A DNA stretch of 64,000 nucleotides. Source: Bacillota bacterium. Its GTDB lineage: Bacteria > Bacillota > Clostridia > Lachnospirales > Lachnospiraceae. Location of the stretch: positions 1 to 64,000 of the forward strand of contig JAEWMT010000013.1 of NCBI GenBank assembly GCA_023393095.1, given 5' to 3'. A program made the translations under genes and the position numbers. Below, piece after piece: positions 18,272 through 27,904 of the stretch; position 1 is the stretch's first letter, and each line of letters starts with the position of its first letter. The notes below the pieces were generated by a model. It ran no database searches and had not been told where the DNA came from. It saw only the letters and a program-made list of their open reading frames with translations.

Positions 18272-19663
18272 CTAAATAATTTCCTGCTGTTGTCTTCCGC
18301 TACTTACAACTTCGCTGACTTCCGATGCAATATCCACCATCTCAATCTTTTTTAACTTTTTAACCGCACCATAAGGCACTTTTAACGATAGCTGATCCCC
18401 TCTCCCGGAGATAACCCACAGTATTTTATACCCTCTGGGAATTGTTTTAAGCTTATCTTCTCCTTTTCCATCCGTAAAGTATACCAGAAGATTCACCCTG
18501 TTCTTATTCGCATATTCAAAAATCGGATTGAATTTTGTGCCTCCTCTTCTAGGATATCTTTCCTTGATATGCTTTTCCGATTTAACTTTATAGATACGTC
18601 TAATTTCATCATCGCATTCAATAACCGTAATTTCATGATTATAGTTTTTTACAATGTTAAGTACTTCCTTCATTGCCTGTTTGAATTCCCCATCACTGAT
18701 GCTCCCGCTGATATCAAGTGCAACCGTAATTTGGGCTTTATGACTTCTGAGTTCGCCTCTTAATTCCAGTCGTTCCGGCTGTCTTCTGTTTCTTCTTGAG
18801 ATTGTCTTCTTTTTATTACTTTCTATTGTTCCCATTATCTTTTGAAGATACAGATTCCAAGGCAATTCTCCCCCGCTGTTTCTCAGTGCTGCTATCATAC
18901 CAGTCAGACAAGATGGTATTTCACCTTTTTCGGAGTTATTAATGAACTTCTCCGTAAAATCCTGCAATGTTTTTTCATCAATCTCATTAGATTCTTCCCA
19001 TATATCATGGGTTTTCCGGATACTATACTCCGTTTCTATTTTTTCTTTCTTGTCACTATCCTCTCCTGATGCATCTTCCTCTTCCATGGAATCAAGGGCG
19101 TTCTGTATTTCTTCCACGTAATATTCAAAGGCTGCATAGGGCATAAGCTTTAACGCGAATTTAAAATTCACCCATTCCAAAGTAGTAGCATATGAGGGAA
19201 GATTATTTAAGAATTTATTTACGACAATATCCATTGCCATATTAACCGCTAATGTACTATAGTTATTCTTATATTCCTTTGCTCTTATTAAATGCATGGA
19301 CACGATATGAAGGATCTCATGTTTGATCGTAGTTTCCATTTGATCTATGCTAAGGTTTAAAAACTGAATGGGATTAAAATAGATCACATATTTGGCTCCC
19401 TTAAAATTCACCGCAGAAGGGCCACCGATATTAAATCTTATTTCCCTGGACATCTGAAACAAAAAATATCCGTAGAAATTATCCCTGTCTTCCAAGAGGT
19501 TTAAATTGACCTTATCAATCAAAGCGTAAAATTCTTTTTTAAAGTCTTCAGGAATATTTATTATTGAGTCCTTATCTTTATTCTTAACCCGGTTATAGTT
19601 ATCTATAATCTCCTTCGCTCTTTTGCGAAGCCCGTTTACTCCGCTGACATAATAATTGTCCAT
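18272..19663 (-). CDS. Metallopeptidase-like / VWA-like protein (DUF2201 type)
   Basis: A 463-residue cytoplasmic protein. The N-terminal half carries a zincin-like motif KHEILHIVSMHL (about residues 112-125), as in the putative metallopeptidase domain of DUF2201 proteins. An acidic linker rich in Glu/Asp/Lys lies at ~195-215. The C-terminal half is VWA-like with the metal-site motif DISGS (about residue 312) and a later TDGKGED. Proteins of this type are encoded next to MoxR-like AAA ATPases, and here the ATPase stop is 3 bases upstream. The VWA domain probably binds a partner that the ATPase remodels. Whether the HExxH site is an active protease is untested. Confidence 0.83.
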   Translation of the reverse strand: MDNYYVSGVNGLRKRAKEIIDNYNRVKNKDKDSIINIPEDFKKEFYALIDKVNLNLLEDRDNFYGYFLFQMSREIRFNIGGPSAVNFKGAKYVIYFNPIQFLNLSIDQMETTIKHEILHIVSMHLIRAKEYKNNYSTLAVNMAMDIVVNKFLNNLPSYATTLEWVNFKFALKLMPYAAFEYYVEEIQNALDSMEEEDASGEDSDKKEKIETEYSIRKTHDIWEESNEIDEKTLQDFTEKFINNSEKGEIPSCLTGMIAALRNSGGELPWNLYLQKIMGTIESNKKKTISRRNRRQPERLELRGELRSHKAQITVALDISGSISDGEFKQAMKEVLNIVKNYNHEITVIECDDEIRRIYKVKSEKHIKERYPRRGGTKFNPIFEYANKNRVNLLVYFTDGKGEDKLKTIPRGYKILWVISGRGDQLSLKVPYGAVKKLKKIEMVDIASEVSEVVSSGRQQQEII

Positions 19664-19666
19664 ACT

Positions 19667-20797
19667 TTATCCCCTTACTGGTAGATACGAATCAAAGTAT
19701 AATTCGACAAAAGCTTCCTGTTCTATGGTCTCTTTGTATATTTCAGAATAGCTATTTCTAATATCCTTCATGATTCCCACCCTTAAATCTACCGGATATA
19801 TCTTTAATAGTTCAATGAAACGATTGATGTAATAGCTCCTGTCAAAAGCATCATTATTTATCTTTGCTTTCAGGTTTTTTAGAATATTTTTAGCAGAAAT
19901 GTATAGTCTGGTATGGCTTTCCTTATTTATTCTTTCTATGAAAGATTCCGGAAACGAATCACCTGTAAAAACATCTTCAAAGGTTATGATTGGACTGAAA
20001 TCTGCTTCCATAAAGCTCATAAGCTCTTCTGCGATTAATTTTCCTACATTACCTTTCAATATATTTAAAAATATAGATCTTGGTATGGTATCTTTTCTCT
20101 CCTTATAAATTTTATAAACCTTAGAGATCCTTTCATAACTTCTTGGAGTTGCACTGATATCTTCTTCGTTCGTTTTTTGTAAATATTCTGGGAATGTCGA
20201 GATAAATTCTATTACCTTTTGCTCAATCCCAGAAGCAATAGCCCATTCGATCCATTGCATATAATCCGGCTCCATGTAGAGCCATACAAACCGGTTCTCC
20301 TGTGCAGCATCCATATCAACAACCTGGTAATCAATATCTGAATCATATTTACCGGAAGGATTCATAGCAGCTAATATTTTTACCCCTTCCTCAACCTGAT
20401 ATCCGTTAATCTCCCTATTTAAGATCAGGTTCATAAGTTCCTGCTGCACGGTATGTTCACAACGATTGATCTCATCGATAAATAAAAGGACGGTTCTTCC
20501 CTTCCCAATTTCTTTATCTAGTTCCCTTAGTTTATTATGTACCGCATAGATCGTGGTTTTTTTTACAACCTTATCTCCTTGGTCGTTTACTACAGCATAA
20601 GGCTCTATGGTTGGGAGGCCACCGATTTCACCTTCCTTCAAGAGATTTCCGTCAATAACAATCAAACTCCAATCGTTTTCCTTTGCAAGCTTCTTGGCTA
20701 AAGCTGTTTTTCCAATTCCGCTTTCACCAACAATTAAAGGTACTTCTCCTGTTTCCAGTACCAGCTCCACACTCTTTAATGTATCTATAAAATTCAT
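19667..20797 (-). CDS. MoxR-like AAA ATPase
   Basis: A 376-residue AAA+ ATPase. It has Walker A GESGIGKTALAK near residue 24, Walker B VLLFIDEINRCEH near 105, and sensor 1 LAAMNPSGKYDSD around 145. A helical lid and a C-terminal ~100-residue extension follow. MoxR ATPases act with VWA-domain proteins as chaperones or remodelers, and the next gene encodes such a protein. The start follows GGAGG. It lies 63 bases after the repeat-protein gene, so the three are one transcription unit. It differs from the shorter MoxR encoded at 36340-37278, so the window has two separate MoxR systems. Confidence 0.88.
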   Translation of the reverse strand: MNFIDTLKSVELVLETGEVPLIVGESGIGKTALAKKLAKENDWSLIVIDGNLLKEGEIGGLPTIEPYAVVNDQGDKVVKKTTIYAVHNKLRELDKEIGKGRTVLLFIDEINRCEHTVQQELMNLILNREINGYQVEEGVKILAAMNPSGKYDSDIDYQVVDMDAAQENRFVWLYMEPDYMQWIEWAIASGIEQKVIEFISTFPEYLQKTNEEDISATPRSYERISKVYKIYKERKDTIPRSIFLNILKGNVGKLIAEELMSFMEADFSPIITFEDVFTGDSFPESFIERINKESHTRLYISAKNILKNLKAKINNDAFDRSYYINRFIELLKIYPVDLRVGIMKDIRNSYSEIYKETIEQEAFVELYFDSYLPVRG

Positions 20798-20860
20798 TTT
20801 TACCTCCGTCGTACTGTATGGCTATTCTTAGGCATTATGAGACTATGAGCATGACTATTC

Positions 20861-21661
20861 CTATTTCATCTTCAGTTTCTCATCAACAGTAATTTTCTTT
20901 GCCTGTTTACTTCCGTATCGATAAATCAGACTTAACTTGTCTATCTGCTTGATGACACTATCATCTATCGTATTATAATTTACAAAATCTCTGACATATT
21001 TCTCATCAACATCTTCCTTAGATAGTACTTCTTTTAGCACCTCTTCCAACTCATCCTTCGATATATCTTTGGCTATATATTTCAACACTAAAAAATTAAC
21101 TTTCAAAAAATTCAGAATTTTATCTTTATCAATCTCATTTACAAAATTGAATGCTTCTTCATTTTTCTTAACAGCAATCAGTTCTGCATGATGGGTCGGC
21201 TCTTTGATTAATCTTAAAGCATCATAGCTTATTCGTACTGCTTCTTCTTGGATACGATCTAAGGGTTCCTTGATGAACTTGATTGATTCATAATTATTTC
21301 TCACCGCTAGTAATTGCAATTCCTCAGTGGGATTATCGACATATTTGATTGCCCAACCGGCTTGACTAATTGCTAATCGAATTACATGGTCGGTTGGATT
21401 CTTGATATGCTCGAGGTTAATCCAATTATCCTCTATCGCATTTATCATCATATCCTCTGTTGGGTTATTGATAAATTGAATCGCTCGGGCATTATTTTTT
21501 ATAGCTAATTCCTGCATCTTTCTGGTTGGATTATCTATGTATTCTAACAACAGGCCATTTTTCTTAATTGCTATCAGTTTCATCTCATCGGTAGGATTAT
21601 CAATTGTTATGATGGCCTTTGGATTATTCTTTATCATTTCAAGCAACTTTATTAGTTCCAT
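20861..21661 (-). CDS. 22-residue tandem-repeat protein (DUF4116-like)
   Basis: A 266-residue soluble protein. Seven consecutive 22-residue repeats fill residues 22-175 without gaps, each starting NPT or EPx (NPTDEM, NPTRKM, NPTEDM, NPTDHV, NPTEEL, EPLDRI, EPTHHA). The consensus is roughly NPTxEMxLxAIxxNxxAIxFI. A partial copy lies at 13-21 and a charged, non-repetitive tail at 176-266. The pattern predicts a helical solenoid, and it resembles repeats annotated DUF4116. No enzyme motif is visible. As the first gene of a unit with a MoxR ATPase and a metallopeptidase/VWA protein, it may be their adaptor or substrate, but that is inference. The start follows AAGGAAG. Confidence 0.8.
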   Translation of the reverse strand: MELIKLLEMIKNNPKAIITIDNPTDEMKLIAIKKNGLLLEYIDNPTRKMQELAIKNNARAIQFINNPTEDMMINAIEDNWINLEHIKNPTDHVIRLAISQAGWAIKYVDNPTEELQLLAVRNNYESIKFIKEPLDRIQEEAVRISYDALRLIKEPTHHAELIAVKKNEEAFNFVNEIDKDKILNFLKVNFLVLKYIAKDISKDELEEVLKEVLSKEDVDEKYVRDFVNYNTIDDSVIKQIDKLSLIYRYGSKQAKKITVDEKLKMK

Positions 21662-21724
21662 TCTGTCACTTCCTTTAATAATTAAAATTAATCTTTTATA
21701 ATTTGGTATCTGTGATTATTCATT

Positions 21725-21752
21725 ATTATAATTTATATATTAATTTAGTCAA
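21725..21752 (-). promoter_or_regulatory. Promoter of the repeat/MoxR/VWA/ADH operon
   Basis: On the minus strand TTGACT (21747-21752) and TATAAT (21725-21730) are 16 bases apart, about 64 bases upstream of the repeat-protein start. This is a good housekeeping-type match. Confidence 0.6.
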
Positions 21753-21826
21753 TCGAAATAGTGTAATTATAGCAGGTTATAAAAAAGATTCAAACCAATG
21801 ATCTGATTCTTTTTACACTGAGTTAA

Positions 21827-21861
21827 GAAAGGGCTACGATTTATAAAATCGTAGCCCTTTC
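21827..21861 (-). terminator. Terminator after nifJ
   Basis: A perfect 14-bp stem GAAAGGGCTACGAT / ATCGTAGCCCTTTC with a 7-base AT loop, 30 bases past the nifJ stop. A second, weaker A/T-rich hairpin ending in TTTTTT on the minus strand follows at about 21781-21813. Confidence 0.75.
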
Positions 21862-21890
21862 TCTATTTAATCCTATATTTAATCTAAAAA

Positions 21891-24800
21891 TTATTTATAA
21901 AGCTCAACTAATTTTAATAGATGATCGTAACGCTCTTTCGCAGCTTTCTCTGAATCACTAAACAGCTTAGCAGCTCTTTCAGGGAATGCTCTCTCAAGAC
22001 GGGTATAACGTGTCTCGTTCTTGAGGAAATCTTGGTAGGTTCCATCGCCTGGCTTGGATGTCAATGTGAATGGATTCTTTCCTTCTGCCTTAAGAGTAGG
22101 ATTGAAGGAGAACAGATTCCAGTAACCAGATTTAACAGCTGACTTCATTTCGTCCTGGCAATGGTTCATGCCGCCCTTAACTCCGTGAAGTTCACAAGGA
22201 GCATAGCAGATGATTAAGGAAGGTCCGTTGTAAGCTTCTGCTTCAGCGATAACCTTAACCGTCTGTGCAGGGTTAGCACCAAGAGCTACCTGTGCTACAT
22301 ATACATAACCATAGCTCATAGCGATCTCAGCAAGGCTCTTCTTACCAATATCTTTACCGGAAGCAGCGAACTGACAAACCTCACCGATGTTGGAAGCCTT
22401 GGATAACTGACCACCTGTATTTGAGTACATTTCTGTATCAAATACCATGATGTTTACATTCTCGCCGGAAGCGATAACATGGTCAAGACCACCGAAGCCG
22501 ATATCATATGCCCAGCCGTCGCCGCCCATGATCCATACGGACTTCTTAGCAAGGTATTGTTTCTTATCAAGAACTTCTTTGGAAAGATCACAACCTGCAG
22601 CAGCTGCCTTCTCAAGTCCTGCGACTAATGCTTTTGCGTCAGCTGCATTTTCTCTTGTGCTATCTTTTGTCTCAAGGAACTTAGCAATTAATGCCTTAAG
22701 TTCAGCAGATGTCTTATCAGAAGCCTCGATCTCCTCAAGTTTAGCAATTACCTGCTCACGAAGAACCTTCTGTCCAAGGTACATACCAAAACCATGCTCA
22801 GCGTTATCCTCAAATAATGAGTTCGACCATGCAGGACCTTGTTTGGAGTCTTTGTTTACTGTATATGGACAAGTTGCAGCAGGACCACCCCAGATGGAAG
22901 AACATCCTGTAGCATTGGAAATATACATCTGCTCACCGAAGAGCTGTGTTACTAAACGAGCATAAGATGTTTCAGCACATCCTGCACAGCTTCCTGAGAA
23001 TTCAAGAAGAGGCTGATTGAACTGAGAGCCTTTCACGGTTGTATCTGCAGGCATTCCAGGTTTCTTACCTACATTAGCAACTAAGTAATCAAATACCGGC
23101 TGCTCATGTGCCTGTGATTCCTGAGGTACCATCTTGATCGCCTTACCAGGTGCAGGACATACCGTAATACACTCGCCGCAACCCATACAGTCAAGAGGAG
23201 TTACGCTCATTGTAAATTTGTATTCGCTAGCCTTAGGCTTTGTATCTGCAAGTTTAATTTGGGAAGGAGCAGCTTTTACTTCTTCCTCATTTAACATGAA
23301 CGGACGAATCGTAGCATGAGAACATACAAATGCACAGTTATTACACTGAATACATTTTGCTGCATCCCACTCCGGAACTAATACTGCTGTACCACGTTTT
23401 TCGTATGCAGAAGCACCAAGTTCGAACTGACCATCTGCAAGATCCTTAAATGCGGATACTGGAAGGCTGTCACCATCCATTAAAGCAATAGGCTCAAGTA
23501 AGGTTCTAACCATTTTAACTGTCTGAGGAAGTCCTACAAGATCTGCAGTAGGAGCATCTGCTTCCGGATTAGTCCAAGATGCAGGAACCTCTACTTTGTG
23601 AAGAGCGTCTACACCGGCATCAATTGCCTTGTAGTTCATCTCAACAACTGCGTCACCCTTCTTGCCGTAGGATTTCTTTGCAGCTTCTTTCATAAACTTA
23701 ATTGCTTCATCAATTGGCATAACATTTGCTAATTTGAAGAATGCAGATTGAAGAATGGTGTTGGTACGTTTACCCATACCGATTTCAATTGCCTTATCAA
23801 TTGCATTAATCGTGTATAATTGAATCTTATTATCTGCAATGTATTTCTTTGCTGCAGCGTTCAGCTTAGAATCAAGTTCCTCATCTGTCCACTGGCAGTT
23901 GATCATGAAGATACCGCCCGGTTTAACATCCTGAACCATCTTATAACCTTTAACAACATAAGAAGGATTATGACATGCTACAAAATCTGCCTGGTTGATG
24001 TAGTAAGGGCTTCTAATCTTCTTGTCTCCAAAACGAAGATGGGAGATTGTAACACCGCCGGTCTTCTTGGAGTCATACTGGAAGTATGCCTGGATATATT
24101 TCTCTGTATGGTCACCGATAATCTTAGTAGAGTTCTTGTTAGCACCAACAGTACCGTCACCGCCAAGACCCCAGAACTTACACTCTACTGTACCTTTTGC
24201 AGATGTAATCGGAGCAGGTTTAACTTCCGGTAAGCTTAAATATGTAACATCATCTACAATACCAAGTGTAAAACGAGTCTTAGGAGCATCCTTCATTAAT
24301 TCTGTATATACTGCAAATACGGATGACGGAGGCGTATCCTTGGAACCAAGTCCGTAACGTCCGTTTGTAAGAATAATATCATTTAATCCAGCCTCACGAA
24401 GAGTTGTTGCAACATCAAGGTACAGAGGCTCGCCTAATGCGCCAGGCTCTTTTGTACGGTCAAGTACGGCAATCTTCTTAGCTGTCTTAGGAAGAACCTT
24501 AAGAAGTGAGTTAGATACCCAAGGACGATAAAGACGAACTTTGATAAGTCCAACCTTCTCACCTGCAGCAGTTAAATAATCAATTACTTCTTCTGCTACG
24601 TCACAGATGGAACCCATTGCCACAATAACACGATCAGCATCCGGTGCACCATAGTAATTGAATAAGTCATAATCTGTACCAAGTTTCTGATTAACCTTAG
24701 CCATATATTTCTCAACAATAGCCGGAAATGCATCATAAACAGTATTACATGACTCACGATGCTGGAAGAATATATCACCATTCTCATGAGAACCACGCAT

Positions 24801-25442
24801 AGCAGGTTTTTCAGGATTTAAAGCATAATCACGGAATGCTTTAACTGCATCCATGTCGCACATTTCTTTCAAATCAGCATAATCCCATGCTTCAATTTTC
24901 TGTACTTCGTGAGAGGTACGGAATCCGTCGAAGAAATTAAGTACCGGAACTTTGCCTTCAATTGTAGCAAGATGAGCAACTGCAGCTAAGTCCATTACTT
25001 CCTGAGGATTTGATTCAGCTAACATAGCAAAACCTGTCTGACGGCAGGCATATACATCACTATGATCGCCAAAGATGTTCAATGCATGTGAACTTACGGT
25101 ACGAGCGGATACATGGAACACACTCGGAAGAAGTTCACCGGCGATTTTGTACATATTAGGGATCATCAGAAGAAGACCCTGAGAAGCTGTGAATGTTGTA
25201 GTAAGAGCACCTGCAGCAAGAGAACCATGAACAGTACCTGCAGCTCCTGCCTCTGATTGCATCTCAACAACTTTGACCTGGTTACCAAAAATGTTTTTCT
25301 GACCTAAAGCGGACCATTGGTCAACAGAATCGGCCATTGGGCTGGAAGGTGTGATCGGATAGATACCAGCTACATCGGTAAATGCATAGGCGACGTGAGC
25401 GGCGGCGGTATTACCATCCATAGATTGTTTTTTTCTTGACAT
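21891..25442 (-). CDS. nifJ: Pyruvate:ferredoxin (flavodoxin) oxidoreductase
   Basis: An 1183-residue single-chain enzyme converting pyruvate and CoA to acetyl-CoA and CO2 while reducing ferredoxin, a core step of clostridial fermentation. The domain order is as in the family. The N-terminal pyrimidine-binding and gamma domains carry YPITPSSPMAD near residue 28. Two [4Fe-4S] motifs follow, CIQCNNCAFVCSHA (about 690-705) and CMGCGECITVCPAPG (about 748-762). The C-terminal TPP domain has GDGWAYDIGFGG, and CSGSCAGC-type cysteines bind the third cluster. Length is normal. The start follows GGAGG, and gene-typical codon use suggests high expression. It is monocistronic, with its own promoter and a strong terminator. 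Confidence 0.98.
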   Translation of the reverse strand: MSRKKQSMDGNTAAAHVAYAFTDVAGIYPITPSSPMADSVDQWSALGQKNIFGNQVKVVEMQSEAGAAGTVHGSLAAGALTTTFTASQGLLLMIPNMYKIAGELLPSVFHVSARTVSSHALNIFGDHSDVYACRQTGFAMLAESNPQEVMDLAAVAHLATIEGKVPVLNFFDGFRTSHEVQKIEAWDYADLKEMCDMDAVKAFRDYALNPEKPAMRGSHENGDIFFQHRESCNTVYDAFPAIVEKYMAKVNQKLGTDYDLFNYYGAPDADRVIVAMGSICDVAEEVIDYLTAAGEKVGLIKVRLYRPWVSNSLLKVLPKTAKKIAVLDRTKEPGALGEPLYLDVATTLREAGLNDIILTNGRYGLGSKDTPPSSVFAVYTELMKDAPKTRFTLGIVDDVTYLSLPEVKPAPITSAKGTVECKFWGLGGDGTVGANKNSTKIIGDHTEKYIQAYFQYDSKKTGGVTISHLRFGDKKIRSPYYINQADFVACHNPSYVVKGYKMVQDVKPGGIFMINCQWTDEELDSKLNAAAKKYIADNKIQLYTINAIDKAIEIGMGKRTNTILQSAFFKLANVMPIDEAIKFMKEAAKKSYGKKGDAVVEMNYKAIDAGVDALHKVEVPASWTNPEADAPTADLVGLPQTVKMVRTLLEPIALMDGDSLPVSAFKDLADGQFELGASAYEKRGTAVLVPEWDAAKCIQCNNCAFVCSHATIRPFMLNEEEVKAAPSQIKLADTKPKASEYKFTMSVTPLDCMGCGECITVCPAPGKAIKMVPQESQAHEQPVFDYLVANVGKKPGMPADTTVKGSQFNQPLLEFSGSCAGCAETSYARLVTQLFGEQMYISNATGCSSIWGGPAATCPYTVNKDSKQGPAWSNSLFEDNAEHGFGMYLGQKVLREQVIAKLEEIEASDKTSAELKALIAKFLETKDSTRENAADAKALVAGLEKAAAAGCDLSKEVLDKKQYLAKKSVWIMGGDGWAYDIGFGGLDHVIASGENVNIMVFDTEMYSNTGGQLSKASNIGEVCQFAASGKDIGKKSLAEIAMSYGYVYVAQVALGANPAQTVKVIAEAEAYNGPSLIICYAPCELHGVKGGMNHCQDEMKSAVKSGYWNLFSFNPTLKAEGKNPFTLTSKPGDGTYQDFLKNETRYTRLERAFPERAAKLFSDSEKAAKERYDHLLKLVELYK

Positions 25443-25496
25443 TTGTAAATCCTCCTTTATTTCTTAAAGGTCATGATGGCCTATAAAATCGACAAT

Positions 25497-25525
25497 ATTT
25501 TAACATCTATTTGCTATTTTGTAAA
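25497..25525 (-). promoter_or_regulatory. Probable nifJ promoter
   Basis: On the minus strand TTTACA (25520-25525) and TAAAAT (25497-25502) are 17 bases apart, about 55 bases upstream of the nifJ ATG. The rest of the 355-base gap up to 25797 is AT-rich with only a small GCCCA/TGGGC hairpin near 25730. No other gene is seen there. Confidence 0.45.
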
Positions 25526-25797
25526 GATGCCGAACGCTTTATTGTCTATTTATACAATTATACAATTATGTAATGTGATATTTAAGATATAATTATATAA
25601 CTTTTTCATATTTTACTGTTTTTATCCACCCTCAGGAGAGTCTTTTTATTTAAATAATAATATTTACTTATTTATACTCAACATATCAGCATAGACATTT
25701 CGCGCTTCCGTTATCATTCATACTAACGCCCATGCTTCTTGGGCATAAATACTGAAGAATAGCTGTGTGTACTATTAAATACCTGCTCTGTACCTGG

Positions 25798-27048
25798 CTA
25801 TGCCATCTTAAAAACTATTGTAACACTCATTTCATCCCCATTCCGTGCCGCATATATACTACCGTCCATTTTTTTCATTAATTGACGGCAGATATAAAGT
25901 CCCAGTCCGCTTCCGCTGTGATTTTCCGCATTTGAGCCGCGCCAAAAACTTTCAAAAATATGCGGTAGTTCAATTTCAGGCAGAGAACATCCACTATTGG
26001 CTATGGTAATCAGACGGTAATCCTCTTCCTCGGAAAATGTTATGTTAATGTATCTGCCATCCCCATATTTGATTGCATTTTCCATAACATTCTGAACTAC
26101 CTCAACCACTCTGTCGAAATCTCCCTTAATCAAGCAATTGCTATATGGCTCTACAAGAAATTCTATTTTCAGCAAAGACAACTTTTCCAAATAGTAATTC
26201 TTAATTTTATCTATCAGTTCTGTAATATAGAATTCTGTATTATGAACCTCAAGGCTGAGAAAATCCTCACTTGAAGCTTTGATGATCTCCGATACGAAGC
26301 CTTCTATCTCATCAACCTTAGCACTTATGTTTTTACCTATTTCCCTTCGCTTCTCATCACTATCATAAAGATTTTTAGATATCGCCTTTGCATATAGATT
26401 AATTGCACTCAGCGGTGTTTTGATATCATGTGATATAGAAAGTACAAGTGTTTTCTTCTCCTTTTGAAGCTCTAATTCTTTTGTTTTATGATTTTCCAGA
26501 TTTTCACGAAGCAAATCAAGTCCCCATATGAACCTGCCAAAAAAACGGTTTTTGTTCTCTTTCAATCCGAGTGAAAGATTACCCCTGGAAAGTTCATAAG
26601 GCACTTCTCTGATGTTATGAAATGGTTTTAGCAGCTTAGAGCGTATGAAAAATAGTATACCAAATATAAATACCACCATAATCCCCAATGCCGCATTAAC
26701 CAAACGATAAATTAATATGTATTCCCCAGATAAATGTGTCTCATAATCAAAACGGTAATACTTGCCCTTAATTCTTTTAATAGCATAATCGCTGCCATTT
26801 CCTTCGTAAAATTTAACTTCATCGGTATTAGAATTTAATATGGTAACCTTTTTTACACAGCTATAGTTCTTAAGATCAATATGATCCATCCCGTTCTCTG
26901 ATAATTCATGTTCAATTCGATTAATTTCAACCCTGTAGGTTCGACCAGTCTCTCTGCTTAATAAATAGTGAAGCAACAAGTTCATACAAACAATAATACC
27001 GATCAAAAAAAAGAAGATCTCTATCATAATTCGATTAAAGTTTTTCAT
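25798..27048 (-). CDS. Sensor histidine kinase of a two-component system with an ABC exporter
   Basis: A 416-residue membrane kinase. A transmembrane helix is near residues 8-28 and a second near 140-160, bracketing a ~110-residue outer domain. A HAMP-like linker follows, then HisKA with SISHDIKTPLSAINLY (His near 215) and HATPase boxes NVMENAIKYGDG and GSGLGLYICRQL. It should phosphorylate the OmpR-type regulator encoded upstream. ATG at 27048 has GGAGA upstream; the longer frame starting at 27120 reads through the arm of a hairpin and has no site. It is the last gene of the FtsX/ABC/regulator/kinase set, which resembles antimicrobial-peptide sensing modules. Confidence 0.9.
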   Translation of the reverse strand: MKNFNRIMIEIFFFLIGIIVCMNLLLHYLLSRETGRTYRVEINRIEHELSENGMDHIDLKNYSCVKKVTILNSNTDEVKFYEGNGSDYAIKRIKGKYYRFDYETHLSGEYILIYRLVNAALGIMVVFIFGILFFIRSKLLKPFHNIREVPYELSRGNLSLGLKENKNRFFGRFIWGLDLLRENLENHKTKELELQKEKKTLVLSISHDIKTPLSAINLYAKAISKNLYDSDEKRREIGKNISAKVDEIEGFVSEIIKASSEDFLSLEVHNTEFYITELIDKIKNYYLEKLSLLKIEFLVEPYSNCLIKGDFDRVVEVVQNVMENAIKYGDGRYINITFSEEEDYRLITIANSGCSLPEIELPHIFESFWRGSNAENHSGSGLGLYICRQLMKKMDGSIYAARNGDEMSVTIVFKMA

Positions 27049-27098
27049 ATAAATCTCCATTCTGACGATAAATAAAGATGTCGTAAAATAGCTTTCTG

Positions 27099-27166
27099 TG
27101 AAATAAGGGACTTTGCACAATCTCCTTAATGCACTGTTTGGAGATTGTGAGGAGTCCCTTATTTCA
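27099..27166. promoter_or_regulatory. Long stem-loop between regulator and kinase genes
   Basis: TGAAATAAGGGACT and CACAATCTCC on the left pair with GGAGATTGTG and AGTCCCTTATTTCA on the right. Together they give a ~24-bp stem with one 3/3 internal loop and a loop of about 14 bases. It lies between the regulator stop and the kinase start. No T-run follows on either strand, so it is not a standard terminator. It may set kinase expression relative to the regulator, or be a small repetitive element. Confidence 0.7.
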
Positions 27167-27210
27167 TAAATATCTAAATCGACAGCCTCTTTGGTATTTT
27201 CACATACATT

Positions 27211-27873
27211 TTACTCGAAGCGATATCCAACACCCCACACCGTCTGAAGTCTTACCGGGTTTTTCGGTTCTTCTTCTATCTTCTGTCTGAGCCACTTGAT
27301 ATGTACCGTTAGTGTCTGCGGTTCACTGAAGCTGTCAAAGCCCCATATTTTATTAAATAGCCATTCTTTCTTCAGAGTTTTCGATTTATTTTCCATCAAT
27401 AAAAGTAATAGATCAAATTCCTTTGAGGTCGTGATCAATTCTTTGTCATTGCAGTAGACTTTTCTCTGTAATTTATCAATTTTAAGGTTTTTATCAATCA
27501 CAATGTTACTTTCATATCTGCGTTTAAAAATACCTTTAATCTTTGCAATGAGTATATCAATATCATAGGGCTTTTCTATATAATCATCTGCTCCCAATAA
27601 AAGTCCGTTCAGTTTATCCTCTTTATCAGTCTTTGCGCTGACTATAATAATCGGTATACTACTATCCTGTCTGATCTTCTGACAGACTGCAAAACCATCC
27701 ATGCCAGGTAGCATAATATCAAGTACGATAAGGCGAGTTCCTTCTTTATCTAGGTAATTCATCCCTTCTTCACCACTCGCCGCAAGAAAAACACTATAGC
27801 CATCTGCTCTCAGAAAATCACACAACAGATTACCAATTTCCCAATTATCTTCAACAATCAGAATATCCGCCAT
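27211..27873 (-). CDS. OmpR/PhoB-family response regulator
   Basis: A 220-residue two-domain regulator. The receiver has the acidic pair in LIVEDN, the phospho-acceptor in VLDIMLPGMDG (about Asp51) and lysine in EKPYDID. The C-terminal winged helix ends in VWGVGYRFE. ATG at 27873 follows GGAGG. The upstream extension to 27921 reads into the foldback sequence and is not used. It probably controls the neighbouring ABC transporter genes in response to the downstream kinase. It differs from the YesN-type regulator elsewhere in the window. Confidence 0.93.
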   Translation of the reverse strand: MADILIVEDNWEIGNLLCDFLRADGYSVFLAASGEEGMNYLDKEGTRLIVLDIMLPGMDGFAVCQKIRQDSSIPIIIVSAKTDKEDKLNGLLLGADDYIEKPYDIDILIAKIKGIFKRRYESNIVIDKNLKIDKLQRKVYCNDKELITTSKEFDLLLLLMENKSKTLKKEWLFNKIWGFDSFSEPQTLTVHIKWLRQKIEEEPKNPVRLQTVWGVGYRFE

Positions 27874-27904
27874 AAAGCCTCCACATCCGTCAAAAACCGT
27901 ATAA

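Noticed and set aside
23820..24357. Long antisense reading frames inside nifJ
   Set aside because: They lie opposite a highly conserved gene and have no ribosome sites or recognisable domains; codon bias of nifJ explains them.
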